Shown here in pieces: positions 23,946 to 38,707 of a DNA stretch of 64,000 nucleotides. The notes beneath the pieces were generated by a model. It was not told the DNA's origin, made no database searches, and saw nothing but the letters and a program-made list of their open reading frames with translations. The position numbers were made by a program, and so were the translations under genes. Source of the stretch: Nomia melanderi (taxonomy: Eukaryota; Arthropoda; Insecta; Hymenoptera; Halictidae). How positions within the stretch are numbered: the stretch's first letter is position 1; every line of letters starts with the position of its first letter. The DNA is taken from assembly GCF_051020985.1 (NCBI RefSeq), contig NC_135001.1:11091896-11155895 (forward strand), in the 5' to 3' direction.

Positions 23946-26875
23946 GGAATTTTTCTTTCTTTCCGTCGTTCTCGCATTCCGTAGCAAACCCCTCTTTTTC
24001 GTTGTTAATTTCCTTCATATAAGAACTTCCTTCTTACTCGATCTGTTCTTCCCTCTTTACAGTACTCAGCAAAATTTTATTCCAAGGACTGCGGAAAGAT
24101 ACAAAACGACTAAAATTCTGTACACTATTGTTAATAAATACTAGAACAATGAAACAAGAATTAGTATAGTTATCTCAGATAACCATTTATTTAGAAGAAT
24201 CAATATACAGAACAATCTCAGGTAAACATGCCAGCAAAAATTGATTCAACCAGTCGTCTGAAATAAACATTTCTGTGTAACAACCGGATTAATATTTCCC
24301 AAAGAACAGTGCAAACGAAATTACTGTTCCGGTAAATCGAAGATAAATGGCTCACTCTTTTTAAAACAATTATTACATCTCAAATATCATTGATACCTAA
24401 CAAAAAGAAATATATTTACCAAATTATTAATATATACAAATGTATACTAATCAAGTAGGCCTCTGTACAAAAATCGGTTTACTACTAAAAACAATCGAAA
24501 CCATAGACATTCGATAATCCAACCCTTTGCGGCAAAGCTTTACAGCCTGCAAACTTCTAACTTTTCTATCATTTCGCAAATTTAAAATGTAATTTCAGCG
24601 TGTAAACACGCTCTGGTTACAAACTGAAAAAATGCATACCCATAATGTTTTATCACAATATTTCAAACCTTCCAAGAGATTTTCTTCACTTGGGAGTCAC
24701 GTGTTACAAAAGGTTCAATGCAATCGCAACCACAATCAAATTTAAAATACCTTTACTGTGGACTGTGCCTTCCTCGCAAACGTTTCGCAAATGATTACGC
24801 GATGCGTTATTCATCTAATTGTTACATATTTGAAAAACAAACCAAACAAAGCATTTTACAAAAATGTCACATATGTGTAACGTATTGACATAGCCAAAGC
24901 GTCAATAGAGTATACCATACACCAAATATATGTTAATATGAAAACAACGGTAATCAACAGCGTCACACACCTGTAACGCTGGATTCTAAACGAACCGCTG
25001 TGTCGCACACATGTGACTCGTGGTCGCGAACACGTTAACTGAGATCGGACTATCTCACCCGGAATCACCCTGCTCCTCCCGCTTCGTTCGCCGAACGGAA
25101 CACCTGGAGACCGTGCAGCGAATCGACTCCGCAAGAAAACAGCAAACCAAAAGAAGGAAGCAGAAGCGAACACTCCGCTAGTTATAAATTGCACGCTCGA
25201 TTTTCCGGCCGCGGATGGTCCCTCGACCGTTCCTCCGGGACATCTCGCGCCGCGGTGCGTGTCGGTTGCGTACAACGTGTGTATTTTCCGGAACCGAGCG
25301 GTTTTATTCGGTGGGACATTACGATATCCACGGTTCGCGCTCACGTGATGTCCGCAACACAAGCACGTGAGGCAACCTAACGCGCCCGCAAGAAATGTAA
25401 ATTTCTCTCCGACCAGGGCATATCCCTCCGCTCTCTACGCCCTGGTTGCCCCCGTCTGCCTCTTTCTCGTCCTTTCCTCGAACAGCGAGAGACCCGAGGC
25501 GAGCCCGATGCCGTGGGCCCAACAATTTACTGCGGTAATTATTGCAAGTTATCGAGAATTGTGCAAGAAACGTTTGCATGCCGTGGCGAGGAATTGACCA
25601 TCTGCTGTTCCCATCAACACTAAGCATCCCGCCACGTTACAGTTCTTGCTCCGGACCGTTTACATCGCGTCGATTCCAGAGAATTATATGAAATCGGCAC
25701 CGCGGCCGCTTTCCACTTCCCCGAGCCCGGTGCGAGTGTAGCCTCTGCTACGTCCGCGGTGGGCGTTATCGTAGGGGGCGTCGCGGCTACGCGCGAACGT
25801 GCACGGATCGCTGTAACACGGCGCACTGATTACTCGCGTGCGCGGCCACCGAATGAGTGTTATTTATCGCGATTCGGTTTATGATGTTTAACAGTTACCC
25901 GGCGTTTTTCTTGCGAGTGGTTCGCTTGTGCTGGGAGGTGGCTCGGGTGTGATTGCAGTTTTTTGGAACCGTTCTTCTTTATTTTTCATCCCTTGGACTG
26001 TGATTTTATGCTGGCTTCTTAGAAAGTTGCGGTTTAAATGTGCGGGAACTAGGAAAAATTGGTTTATGCTGTTACGTTAAAATAATGTGACAGATTTAGT
26101 CAATTATATGTATAAATCTCGTGTGAGATTTGCGAATGAAGAAAACTATGCTTGATGTAGCTACTTGTCTTTTTGCTTTTCTTCTTCAAGGGGAGTGCTT
26201 GCGGTAGCCCCTTGACGGTCAACACGGTACACGTTAATGGTTAACAGTTGATCAGGATTAAAACGATAGTTCCATGAATTCATTGCAAAATATAATTTCT
26301 TCTTTAACTCTCTCCTTTATCGCTTATGTAAAACATACCTCCTCTTAACCAGTAATTCTGTCGAAAACTAAATTATATTCGTAAATTTTAATATGTTTAA
26401 AATATTTAGAGGTCAAGACGAAATGAAACAAACAAATGAAAATTATAAATAATTTGAGTTGGATTCATAACTTCCTGACAGCTAACTCGTGTAAGCAGTG
26501 CAGTAACACTGGATCTTTGATTATCCCGATTTTCATCTTGATGTATCAAAACCAAAAAAAAAAAACAAAGTATATTAGATTCTCCATCTGCGGTGATTCC
26601 TGGAAAGAGCTCGTGTGCGTGCTGTTTCACTTCTTTTTTTTTTACTGGTCTTACTTTCGTGTAAACAAAGTTGCCAAGGGCAACATTATGTATAAATATG
26701 TGTTCATGTTGAGCGACTGTGTAAATATTACTAATAAAATTGTTCATTTTCTAAAATAAAGTCGTCTTTCTGACCCAATATTTCAACAGCACCACTTACT
26801 GTGTATTTGACGACTATACCCGTCATTGCTTGATTATCGCGACACACACTAGTGGGCGCTTTGCAAAGAGATCGC

Positions 26876-26893
26876 CACAGTTAACTGGTTAAA
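26876..26893. mobile_element. Isolated right end of MITE family B
   Basis: CCACAGTTAACTGGTTAA matches the family B right terminus. No matching body or left end was recognised upstream, so this is likely a truncated or very decayed copy. Confidence 0.4.
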
Positions 26894-27348
26894 AGTTGTC
26901 ATTAAATCCTTTCTATTCGATACAAATCCTCCTAGATAATCATCTGAAAACATAAGCATTCAATGATATCCTCCGCATCAAAAAAGTGTTCGCAACGATA
27001 CCGTGACAACAAAACCGCAAAAAGTCCCTCGAAATGATCCCGGGTATCCCAGCTTCCTGCGACTAAGAGTCGCAGATAACCGAGCACAATTGATTCGTAA
27101 TTCATTTGCGTTGCCGTACGCATCCTGTAATCGATGCAGCAACGAGTCGCTGTCCCTCGCTGATACCGTCCGCCTTCGGTAACTCTCTGACAATGAGCAG
27201 AGAGAGGCCAGGTCTAATCGCCGAGATGCAGAAAGAAGTCGTATTTGCATCGAGGGTTGGAGGGACAGCGATTATATCGTCCCCCGTTCGCAGAATGGGC
27301 GTTCATCGAATAGAAAAACGAGAAGCAAGAGACTCGAAATCGATTAAG

Positions 27349-27597
27349 ACCCTCTTCATATTCTCTTCCTCTTTCTCTGTCTTTCTTTTCATTCCTTTCT
27401 CTTGCTGTTCCTGTTTGTTTCTCGCTATCTCTTTCTCTTGCTTTCTTTCTCTTGCTCTCTCTCTTGCTTTCTCTTCCCTTTTTTATCTCTTTCTATCTCT
27501 TTCTCTTTCGTTCTCTTTCTTTCTGCGTTCTTCTCTTCTTCTTTCTTTCTCCTTCTCTCCCTTTCTCTCTCTCTTTCTCACTTTTCCCAGCGTTCTG
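27349..27597 (+). repeat. Pyrimidine-rich CTTT/CTCT tract
   Basis: About 250 bases of CTCTTTCTTTCTC-type sequence. All open frames across it are low complexity. The flank from 27598 turns GC-rich. Confidence 0.85.
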
Positions 27598-30500
27598 TTT
27601 GCCTTGCACCCCTTCCTCGACGCCCTTGCCGGACGTTCGACGAAGGATCGCGAACGACACGTTCCTCCGTGGCGAAATGAGTCGAAAATGACTCGCGGAA
27701 CCGTTAGCGTTCCACATGACGCGGTGGTTGAATGCTCGGGAACGCGGCTTTCCGAACGACCGGGCTGATCGCGGCGTAGGTATTTACGAGAATTGCAGAG
27801 GACAGCCGGACGCCCCGGGCATATCGCTCCGGGGGTAGACGCGCTCGGCGTTTATCATGGATATCGGGCGTTCACGCACTAGATACGGCGGCGAACAAAT
27901 TATTGTCCGTCTACCGCTTGACGGCTGGCGGAACGGCGCGCAGAAAGCACGTTTGATCATTTTAGCATTAAAATCAAAGAACTTTTGATACAATTAAAAC
28001 ACAGCGATGAATTTTACTTAAGTTGAAGCTGAAATGTTGTATGAAAAATGTATGAAAAGTATGACGAATAAGTTTCCGTCTTAAGAAATTTAATGTGAAC
28101 AAATTTATTCTATGACAATGTGAATTTTGTTTTTCTTTGAAGACTTCTATGCACTAACTTAAGTTACAGCTGTTGAAACAATTGCACAAATCACTTTTGT
28201 TTATATAAATTTTGATTATAATATCTTATTTACTAATGAATACCAGCAAAATTTCGTGATCAAAATGGAGATTGTATAATAATACAACGTAAAATATAAA
28301 ATAAATATGTTTTTTACAGTTGTATTGTGTGTGGATTTACAGTTATATTTATTAAGATAAATAAAGACTGTCTCGATGGTCGTTGTAGTTGGTTTTTATT
28401 GTTCCTAAATTTAACTAAAAAGTAACTTGATTTTATTCCTTAATCAAAAGTCACTCATAGCGTTACCAAACGTTGTAGCTGTAACATTTGGTTCCCAGCT
28501 GAAAGAGTGGAGCAAACGTAACATGACAAATGGAAAAAAAGAACAATGAAGATAATATATATATTCGAGGGAGAGAGTTCAAAACGAAAAGAAGTAAACC
28601 GTTAAGATTAACGGGATATTTTTTATCTTCTTGACAGCACGGTTTGTGTTCGGAATAAAGGTAAGGATAAAGAGAGTGGTAAAATAAGTAAGGAATGCAC
28701 TTGCCCTTGAACCTATAGGTCTTGGGGTGCTAACCGAGTCCCTCACGTCCTGTTTACACGGTACAACCTTTTCTTCTGGACAATATCTTCTTCTACAACG
28801 TAGCAATTCCTGCTACTTCAACCTTCATCAAATTAAATCGCTGAGGTTGTATTCATTACCGTTTTCCATTAAATACATTCAATTTTGTCAATTCATCGTG
28901 TAATTATTATTCTCCAGGAACTTTACACTATTTTCTCACTTATTTATACTTGTCTAGCATATCGATGTTAGTTTCTGTGCAAAGTAAAGTATGCATCCAA
29001 GATTTAATTGAATATTGGAATAGATTAACTCTATATATACAGTAATCATTTTAATAATAGCATCGTTATTGACACGTTTATCTTTAGCACATCAAGCAGA
29101 GACTAGCAGAGAGATAATTGCTTTGTCGACGATTTAACATTTGCTTGCGAAAAATTGGGAACTATCAGATATATTATTTAGTTGTGATTAATATTTCTAT
29201 TTAAACCCTTTGCGGACGAATGTCGACATTTCGATAAAATTTTCATATTTGGAATACTATAAATACTTATAAAATTCTAATAAATATACAATTTATTACA
29301 TTCTTCTCAAAATATCACAAAATTTCTTCCATTCCACATTCTTCGAATAATTTTCTCTCTACTTGTGTTTGGAAAATAACAAATTTATACTAATGTATCG
29401 CAATACCCAAGTTCGAACAAACACAAACGTTTTGGTTTCTAACATGAAGGATACGAAGGAGAACACGCAAAAAACAAGCTCCACTCGCAGTAATCTCATC
29501 AACGCGTTGACCATCGAATCAGTACTCATCGAATTCCTCGTACGATAGAAACAATTTCAAAATTCTTAAAGTTCAAATAATCTGAAACCGTATTAGGTAC
29601 AAAATTTAGTTCGCTCGACATGTCGTACAAAAAATTCATTCCTAAATCTATAGCACATTCGTGTAGAATAGTTGTATCACACAAATTCGAATGACACGAC
29701 AGTCAAAATGTCCAAAAATTCGAAACTCTTTAGCGCCTGACAGAAAAGAGTCAAGTCAGATTGATCAGATCGTCGCAAGCAGGGGCCAGCGCAGCGCGGC
29801 AGCTGCATCTGGCCCTGTGCGCGTATATGGAAATATAGCTTGTGTGTAGTGGCCGTACGGAGCAGGTGATCCTGGGCCTCTTGCCGGGCAGGATTAATGC
29901 GGGGCATTTTTCCGTGGGGCCGGTGAATAATACCGACGAATTCTTCGCGGTATTTCGCATTCTTTCGCCGACAACACCGATTTCCGTGCACCCAGTTGGG
30001 TTTGCTCGGATGCCTCGCGCGTGCAATGCATCTTCCTGAAAGAAAGGGACATCTATGTACATACCGCGAATTCAACGCGCTCCCGAAGCGGCCATCTTGG
30101 GGGAGAGATAATGGCTCGTTCCGATCTTCGTGCTTCTGACGCTTTGAAATCGAAAGGGAATTGCAACATAATTTTCGTTCTTTTCGCTTTCGATCGTAGA
30201 ATCAATTATGTATATAGGAGCTATAATGATTTCAGGTCCTCTTTGGGTCGTGAAATAGAGTGTTGTATAACTTTACAGCAGTATTGTAAATCGCTCGAGT
30301 CTTCGAATCTTCAAGGTTTGACCTTAAAGGCTGAGCCTTGAAGACTTGCAGTTCTATTGGAGCATATTGAACTTAATGTCTAGTTATTAATGAAATATTT
30401 GTAGATACAGAATAATGAGTTATCGATTATAATCCTTTTTATTATCGATGGTATTGATTTTATTAATCTTTGTTCATTATCTTTGTGTCATCAATTATTT

Positions 30501-33500
30501 TGAGCATATTTTAATCGAAACTTATATAAAGTTGAAGTAATACTTCGGGAATATTGAGTAAAAGGATTTCATTCGGAATCGGAAACTGCCCGTGATTACA
30601 TTATAATTGTAGCATCATAGCCTCCATTACAACCGTTCCTATGTAGTCATCATCATTACACGGCCGACGCATTCTGTAACGCACGAGACTTGACACCGGC
30701 CTGACGAGTAGCTTGTGTCGCACCGTGCTAAACCCGGTGGAGCTTTCTGCGAACAGATCTAGCTGACGATTAAGGCCTCGGACTTTATTATATAGGGTGT
30801 TGCCCAGAAATCTCGATACAGTGGCAATCTCCTATAAAGATGAATTTATATGGATAAAAGTATTGAACATAGAACAAAATCTCTTCGATGAAAACTTCCG
30901 TTTTAAGATGATCAGCTTCAAAAGTTTGTGCGATACACGTTATACGTATTTTTTGCGTTGCCATATCGTGTGTCATATATACTCGAATATGTACAGCACA
31001 TAATTGTTTAATAGCAATGAAGATAAACAGAATGACGAGACTTTTTAACGAGCTAACGATGTCGTTTCGAATCATATGATGAATAATACGGTTTTTATAT
31101 ACTTTTCTTATTTTCTAAAATAAAGATAAACAGTACTTCTTTAAATTTAAAGTGATATTCTTCTCCATTATCTACAGACTATCTATTTATGTATTATAAT
31201 TAGATTAAAAAGAGTTTCCTTTTTTATCTTAATTCTTAGAAATAAAAATACTATAAAATTTCTTCAAATGAAATTAAGACGAGCAATACAGAAAGGATAA
31301 TGTGAAGCTTTAACATAAGACATTTACAATTTGTTTATATTGTAATTTCATTGTCCCATATTTTTATTCAAACATTTCCATATTTCATTGAAATATTTCC
31401 ATTCCATATTTTTATTTCCTGCAAACTTTTTAATTCAAAAGCAGCCCAAACTCCTCGATGACTCTATAGTTAAGGCACCTTTTATTAAGTCTGACGCGTG
31501 TCTTCCGCGTTCCCTAACAAGATTAGTCATGCCATGTAGTCGCTACGGAAATAGCTTAGGTTGGGCACTAACAGACACAAGGGCAGGAAGTTGAAAGACA
31601 TTGGCCAAGACTCTGGCAGAGGGATGAGACTCGCACAGGCATGGAGCTGCATATTAGCCGGGCACGCGGCAACACCGTGCATTATCTAATCACAATCTAC
31701 CTCGGGCTCTCTTTTTATGAGATACAAAGTATAGTATTTAGAAGAAGTAGAAACAGTTAGTCATAAGCAGACTAACTGTAGTTAGTTTGCCTCTGGCCGA
31801 TTCCAATTCAACAACGCTCTTTAATAATTTTTAAACAGTTCTTCAATTAGTTTGAAAACGAATGTATCGTTATCTACGGGCTATTCTACTTATATCATTA
31901 TACATTATCTGTTTGTAGCTTTCATAATTTTGCGTTCTTCAGTTCATTGCAGATTAATTATGCATGTCCGATTATTATTTTAAACTCTTATATATTCAGG
32001 CGTAAACGTTCGACGTCGTAACCTCAAAGTCACAAAATATATTCGTTTTACTAAAATCATAACAAATATTGAATACATTGTTAATTCGTACTTACAAATT
32101 GACATTTATTAATTTCACACTATATAAATGTTTTTATAGCCATACAAGAAGTTCAGCCTATAGACCGTTAGCGCGTTAATAACAGCAACGATGCACAGTG
32201 GCGCCTTTTGACGAAAAGCTAGCCAAAATTCATAATTTTTTTTATTTATGTTACAAGTAAATTCCAGGATATTTTACTTTGTTTTTATGGCTAATATGCT
32301 TACATCATCTATTTTAATAGACAAGTGTATTAATCGAGAACTTTGTTAAAAGAAATTTTCCCTGGCACATTAAAGGGGCTCTAATTTTCGAGGCATGAAG
32401 AGACTTGAAATTTCGTCAACTTAGACAATCTCTACCTCACTAACCAGTCAATATATTTAAAAACTGTAAGCGATATTACATGCACTGAAGTGTATGCAAT
32501 AAATCGACTACATCAGAAAAACGCTGCAGCATAACTTCGGAAATTGAATTTTGTCCAGCTCTCCACTGAAGAGCACCACTGCGTGTCGTGGGTTTCTTCC
32601 TGTGGAATCGCTTCGATTTCAGAAACACCCTGTACATCGCCTTGTGTCGCCAATCGCCTCGTCTCGCAGGATATCGCGGGTTACCGGGCTCGTTGTTAGT
32701 TTTCTTTTCGCCTCTTTAGATGCCTTCCCGCGAAATCGTTAGCCACCGCGCCGAGTGAAACGGCGTCGTTTCCGGATCAGAATTTATAGTTTAATTAGCG
32801 TCGCGGGTACACCACGGGACACGGTATTTCAGCCGCGTTTGCGCGTGGTTATAGGGTGAACCGCGGTGTGGTGAACGGTATCCAAACGTCGTTATGCGGC
32901 GCGGCGCAACGCGACGTGCGCCGAGACGGTTTTCGTAAAACTTGTTCTTTCGATTCCGCCGGCGTTCGCAACCGGCGCTCGGCTGATAAGGCTTAATGTT
33001 AATGTTTAGAAGAAAAATTTATTGCCGGCCGGACGCTTGTTTTCGTAGATCGTTCTTGGCAATTACCGGCGGCGTCGGCTGTGCAACCCGCAAGGAAAGA
33101 TTTATACTTCTGATAGAAATTATTCTTGACGCAAGTATTTATAAGCTAGGCAACTATGCGATGAAGACCCCGCCGATGATTAGTAACCCGGTGTCTTCCT
33201 TGTCGTTCTGACGACTACTTGACGGGCACAGTTATACTAATTCCTTGGCGACTTTTCTGCGGAGGTTGCGTTCGTGTATTTTATTTTGATTTATTAATAA
33301 TTACTGTGGAGTGAATTATTATTAAGTTGTCGTTCAAACTGTTATGAACGTTCGTAGTGTTGTTGCCACTCGTATTATTGTTCTAAACGCGTAAAGAGTG
33401 ATTAATTATGATCTTGACGATTTAGTCTAATTTCTCTTGATGATAGTATGGATCTTTAATTAATTTCGAACTAATGGATTTGTACAGTAAGAGATTTTTA

Positions 33501-36500
33501 TATAAGTGAAATGATATAACGACAAATAATCTTTGATATCCAATTAATTACGGACTTTCTTTGAGAAGTGACTCTCTTCAATTGCAATACTTCTTCGTTA
33601 TTAGCATTGTTGCTTATCTTGCCGGCGTTTGGACAAAATAACGACTGATTTATATTTCATTCGTGCATTTCCGACTAACGAGATGCAAAAACATATCAGT
33701 TAGCCTGGCACAAATCGTGTTTCCTCTTACGAAAGTGTTCGAGTATTTTCCACGGTAATAAATTATCAAACGCTAACATGTTGCTAATGAATTCAAAACA
33801 ATTCCCCGAATTGATCGATGAATGCCTCGATCACGAAAACCGGTATATCTCGTTCCGAGGTGCGAATTAGTCGTAGCTAACCGCGTGATGAAGCAACGCG
33901 AGACTGATTTGCGTACAATAGTGGCAAAAGAACCGCACAATGGCTTATCAGAATATCTATCTATCGATACGATAGGTGAGAACCGGTATTTCTGAGATTA
34001 TTGTTCCGATATAGATGAATGAATCTAATTACCTACCATTCAAAACGTACGAATGAAAATTCCGGATTTTTATCTGCTCGTATATTACGCGCCACGTTTC
34101 TTACATTTTATCTGTATGCTTTTATTAAAACGAAAATCGACGAGAATTTTATCTGAATTTCATTACATATCTACATTATAAAATACAATCATGCTCTCGG
34201 AAAGACAATTGAAAAACAAGAATTGAATAATTTATTAAATTCTATATTTATGATCTATTATTCTTAAAATACATGTGCCTACAAGTGAATTGATTATTAA
34301 ATTGAAGTATATTTTAAATAAACTATTTTAATTAATCTAATTATCTGCCAGTCAATCGCTTTTTTAATGTAGTCGAACTCCCATTTTTTCAATGATACTT
34401 TTGAATTTGAGAGAAGTATTTATAAACGAGTATAAATGAAATAAATACAAATAAATGTAAATTTAAAATATAGTAAACACAAAATCCATAAATAAATCGA
34501 AAAGTAAGTAATAAATAATATAATCACAAAATATACTAGCACCTTCCACCAAATATATTGTTACGAACCCCTCATCTTCCTCAATCCCTGAAAAATAATT
34601 CGCCACGCCTAAAAAAACAATGTTGACTTTTAAAGTGGATGGATAAACGTCGGCTATCCCTATTAATCTGAAATAACGACTCAGCATTATTCGAATTTAC
34701 GTCGAGCAAAATGCGCATTGCCCACGGACGATAAAAATAGTCGAACGACGCGCTGTCGTAGATCGGGAATTTTTATTATCGAGACGTTTAATTCAATTTC
34801 AAAAGCGTATTACGCGGGATCCGATGAATCCTAACGATGCTTCTTCACTTCGCACCCCGTTTCCTCCGCTTTTATTGCTTTCTTATGGGCCCTCAAATCG
34901 AAAATCCTCTCCAGCGCCCACCGACGGTGTGGAAAAGGGAAACGGTCACGGAAACGCTTCGCGTAGGTCCATCGGTATCACTTTTATTTCCCACAAAACG
35001 GTCTTAGCATCCCGCCTCTCTGAGCGGTGACCGCCGCTCGTTAAAATTTTCCCCCACTTTTATGTTTCCCCATAAATTCCTGGCATCAAATTTCCTCACT
35101 GGACATTTAAGACTTCTAATAATTCTAATCATTTCTACGGCTCGCACCGTCGGCCGTCCTCCGCATTTTCCCCCGGTTATTTACGATACATTCGCGATTG
35201 CAGCCAAGATTCGAAGTATTTCCTGTCGACAAAAAGGCTCCGGTCGTAAGGCGATATTTGCTTAACGATAGCTCGCCCGTGATAAGAATTACACTTAGTT
35301 AGCGTAATCTGCGGTTACGATTGCTATCATAACTCGAGAAAGATTGGAGATTATGGTAATTTGTAATCATTAAACACTTGACATTAAATAGGGTCGGCCA
35401 CGGCGTGCATACAAATGGAATATTCTATTTAGAGCCTCTAAAGGGAATGACATATCCCGAAGCTTTTTTTCATGTAATTAGCCTATACCTGATTATTTCG
35501 AGCACAGCTTCGCGTATGCATTGCACCGTTTATAGTTGCATGATCGATGTAACAATAACTTTACAATGTACGTTCGATCGAATTTTCATTCTGGATATTT
35601 TATTAATCGTAAAGGAAATCGGTGCTATAGAAAACAAACAAAGCTTTAATGTTTGACAATGGTAATTGATTTATTCAACGCGTGCATTCCAAGTCGTAAC
35701 AAAAGTTACTGTGCTAAATCAAGGATCGCGAAGAGATTAATTAATAACACTAGCATTGTTAGGTTACGAAACGATTTTCGATTATTTTAACGTTACTAAC
35801 ACGCATTTTTTTTACTAATTCATTCGACTACTGTACACGTCATCTTAAACCTTGAAATGATACTAATCCGTTCGGCGATGAATTCTTTATCTTTTCAGAT
35901 AAACATGTACGTCTTCTCTGTTTTGCTTTAGTTTTTCATTAAAATATACCTTAGGTGCATTCATCCTGCGTTTGACGAGTGCACACTTCACTTTTTGATT
36001 TTATTGCGTGCAAGACGAGAGATTTTTCAAATTAACTTCCATAGTTAACAGGTCAGCTGTATCAGAAAATTATAACAAACTAACCGTCCTCATTCCCGTG
36101 TACATACAAAAATGTACATCCATCTACAGAACTTAACTAACAACATGAGTATAAGAGTAACTGAATTCGACGAACACCTACAAGAAAAAACTGAAGCAAA
36201 CCAAGCAAAAAGAAACATTCTCCTCCATTGTCGTAAATACATGCCCCACTTTTCGCCGACGACCGTAAAGAAAACGATGATAATGGAATTTTCAATGCCC
36301 CGCCCTTGATTACGGCTAAAATCGACTGACTTCGCTCTTGAACAAGAAACACTCACGAGCCCTCGCTCCACTGGCTCGAAACGAAAGCGTTTAAGTATAC
36401 ACGGGTGATTAATACGAAATTAATTGTTTCGGTATTAAAGTCGACCGCCGCGTCAGTAATATCGCGAAGTCATGCTCCGTTGTGGCGCCATTTCGCGTGC

Positions 36501-37430
36501 ACGTGAAACTGAAGAAAATGGCGATCGCTGTTCGTGTACCGAAAAAATCCTGGTAATGACAATAATCACGATGATCCAGGCGACCTTGGACGTGATAACA
36601 AGTTCCCGACTTACGTTAACAGACCGACATTTCCTTTGTCGATGGTCTTTAGCGAGGCGGTTTTTGTTCGAGTGCGTTCTACCTCGTTTGGTTCGCGCTG
36701 ACGGCGAGAACGGGATGGCAGCGGGGAAAAAGAGAGACGAAGGGGCGAGCCAGTGATGCGAGAACGTAATGATCCTTTGCGAGAGGAGCCATCGTGGTCG
36801 CCGACTCCTCTAATGACTCCGGACTGATAGATAGCCTCGCGACGATCGACAACTTCGGCTTGGGCACCGCGAACCTTGAATAATAAGTTACATAAATTAC
36901 ACGCTCGCCCAGCCTGTTCGAACGATGCGCGGTCGAGATAATGGCGGAGCTCGCGGAACGTTGCTGACTCCCTCTGGTACCCTTCGACTGATCTGCGAAA
37001 ATTTAGGACTTTAATGACTTGTGAGGTTAGCTTCTGTGCATTAGCCCGCTGGATCTTTCGTTAACGAATACAGGAGAATTATGAGAAACGGAATTAATAG
37101 ACAATTGTTATTATATAGACTCTTCGAAGTGGAATGAATGGGGATTAATTAGTAGAAAAGAAGAATTAGTTCTTTCTCATTGTTTTATAGTTTAATTCCT
37201 TCTCCTATAATATCGAGGCAGACTTGTGACGAAAATTTTCAATTGAATTCGCCAGATCTAAATATTGTTTATTTGTTTTTCATATAAATGATACATTACT
37301 TGTCTATTATCTATCTGTAAGCTTCAGAGACGATGTCTAAACATAGACAAAATAAGCGTAACATTTTTGTGTTTTTCTGTTGAATTGTTAACGATAAAAT
37401 ACTACACGCCTCTCACGTTAGCTCCATGCG
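27598..37430. other. No gene recognised; GC-rich at 27.6-27.9 and 32.5-33.2 kb
   Basis: Long AT-rich stretches with two GC-rich patches. A TE-like start (AGGGTGTTGCCCAGAAATC) is at 30794 and ACACCCTGTA is at 32626. A + strand frame at 36112-36309 has fairly polar, protein-like composition but no other support. Confidence 0.45.
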
Positions 37431-37577
37431 CCTTAGGTTTAAAAGTGCACAGGGGCAAGAGGACTCTTCCACTTGCGACGCTCGGGCCTCGGCGCGCGCC
37501 GATACTGACCATGCTTCGAAAACCGAACATCGCGAGTGGAGGAGTTCCCTTTCCCCTGTGCACTTTTATACCTAAGG
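37431..37577. mobile_element. Hairpin MITE, 147 bp with 31-bp inverted arms
   Basis: Arms 37431-37461 and 37547-37577 are inverted copies with 28 of 31 matches; the inner sequence includes AAAAGTGCACAGGGG. Outside the arms TCCAT is also mirrored. The 85-bp loop is GC-rich. It shares words with the 11.5-12.3-kb cluster, so both belong to one family. Open frames here on both strands are by-products of the palindrome. Confidence 0.7.
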
Positions 37578-38707
37578 TCGATGGATCTTCGAGATCATCT
37601 GTAGGCACTGAAGTTACTATAGTGTATCTCGTTGGTATCATTATAAAGAAAACATTACGAACAAAGCTACTTGGTTTCTGGGAATAGATATAACATTGTA
37701 GTATATGCGAATGTACGAAATAGACAATGAATTCGAACTGCATAACATTGTCGCTTTGCAACAATTTTTCAACATTTAAAGTTTCCATACGTTAAAAACA
37801 AGAAACAAATCTTCGTATAATTCTCTTTCACGTAAACAAACTATGAAAAAAATGCATTTTCAAATGAATACTGTATACAAATCTAATTGTAACTACAAAT
37901 TACCAAGAGTAGATTGATAATTTACAATTAAAGATTTTAAGCAAGCGAAGATAGCGCATGTAATTAGCTTTCCAAAGAATTCATTCGAGCAATGCAAATA
38001 TAAATTGTAACCATCCGAATACTTTCCCATTGTATGCGGATACTTTCCAATTTGAAAGCTCGAACGTTCAAAGTTTATTCGCAGCGTTCGACCGATCGCG
38101 GGACATTCAAATAGTGCCAGCTCCACTTCGAGTAGACGTCGAGCTACGATACTCCTTATAAGCTGATTTGACAAATAAGATTTCTCGGACGATGTCCACG
38201 ATACAAGATGTTTTCCATCGTGACTCCCCCGAGCGAAGAGAATACAGTGGGCCGTTCAGTCTTCGGTGCCGGTGACGCAGCTACGAAACCCGAAGCGTAA
38301 CGAACCGGCGCATTATCATTCCAGGGACATGCGTTTCGAGGGGAAGGATGCACCGGCGGGAATTCTCAAAAATCACGGCCGCGGTCTTGTTCCCCATCTG
38401 TACACGGCCGCTTTGTACCCACCTAAGTAAGGGACGCAGCGAGACGTGCACGCGAGTAAGGACAAATGCACGCACGCCCACGAAGTACCAGCCACTCGGT
38501 TCTAAATCACCGGCAAAACCTGGCATTGTTAACTTCTGACGTTTCCACCGGTCGCAATGCATCAGCCCGGGAAGATATCCGTTTACGCGAAACCGGGGAA
38601 CGAGCGCGAACCCGAGCGGACTGAACCGAGCATCCGCGGAGGCGCTTTCTGGCTGGCTCCGACCAGACGGCGAACTTAGCGGTTGTTACGGCGTGGGAGA
38701 TAAATTC

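Larger units (their letters stand above)
19913..27348. other. No gene recognised; GC-rich at 21.3-21.7 and 25.0-25.9 kb
   Basis: Besides the listed repeats and the small frame at 23745, I see no coding evidence. The 25.0-25.9-kb patch is the most GC- and CpG-rich part and resembles a promoter/first-exon region, but its frames (for example 25362-24856 on the - strand) look like random GC-rich translation. Confidence 0.45.

Noticed and set aside
24856..25362. 168-codon - strand open frame
   Set aside because: It sits in the CpG-rich patch, where stops are rare; peptide is Arg/Ser-rich with no recognisable pattern or splice support.
27106..27768. 220-codon + strand open frame
   Set aside because: Most of it translates the CTTT/CTCT tract into Phe/Ser/Leu repeats; two other frames are also open, which is due to composition.
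37367..37788. Open frames of 106 and 128 codons across the 37.4-kb hairpin
   Set aside because: The two frames mirror each other because the sequence is an inverted repeat.
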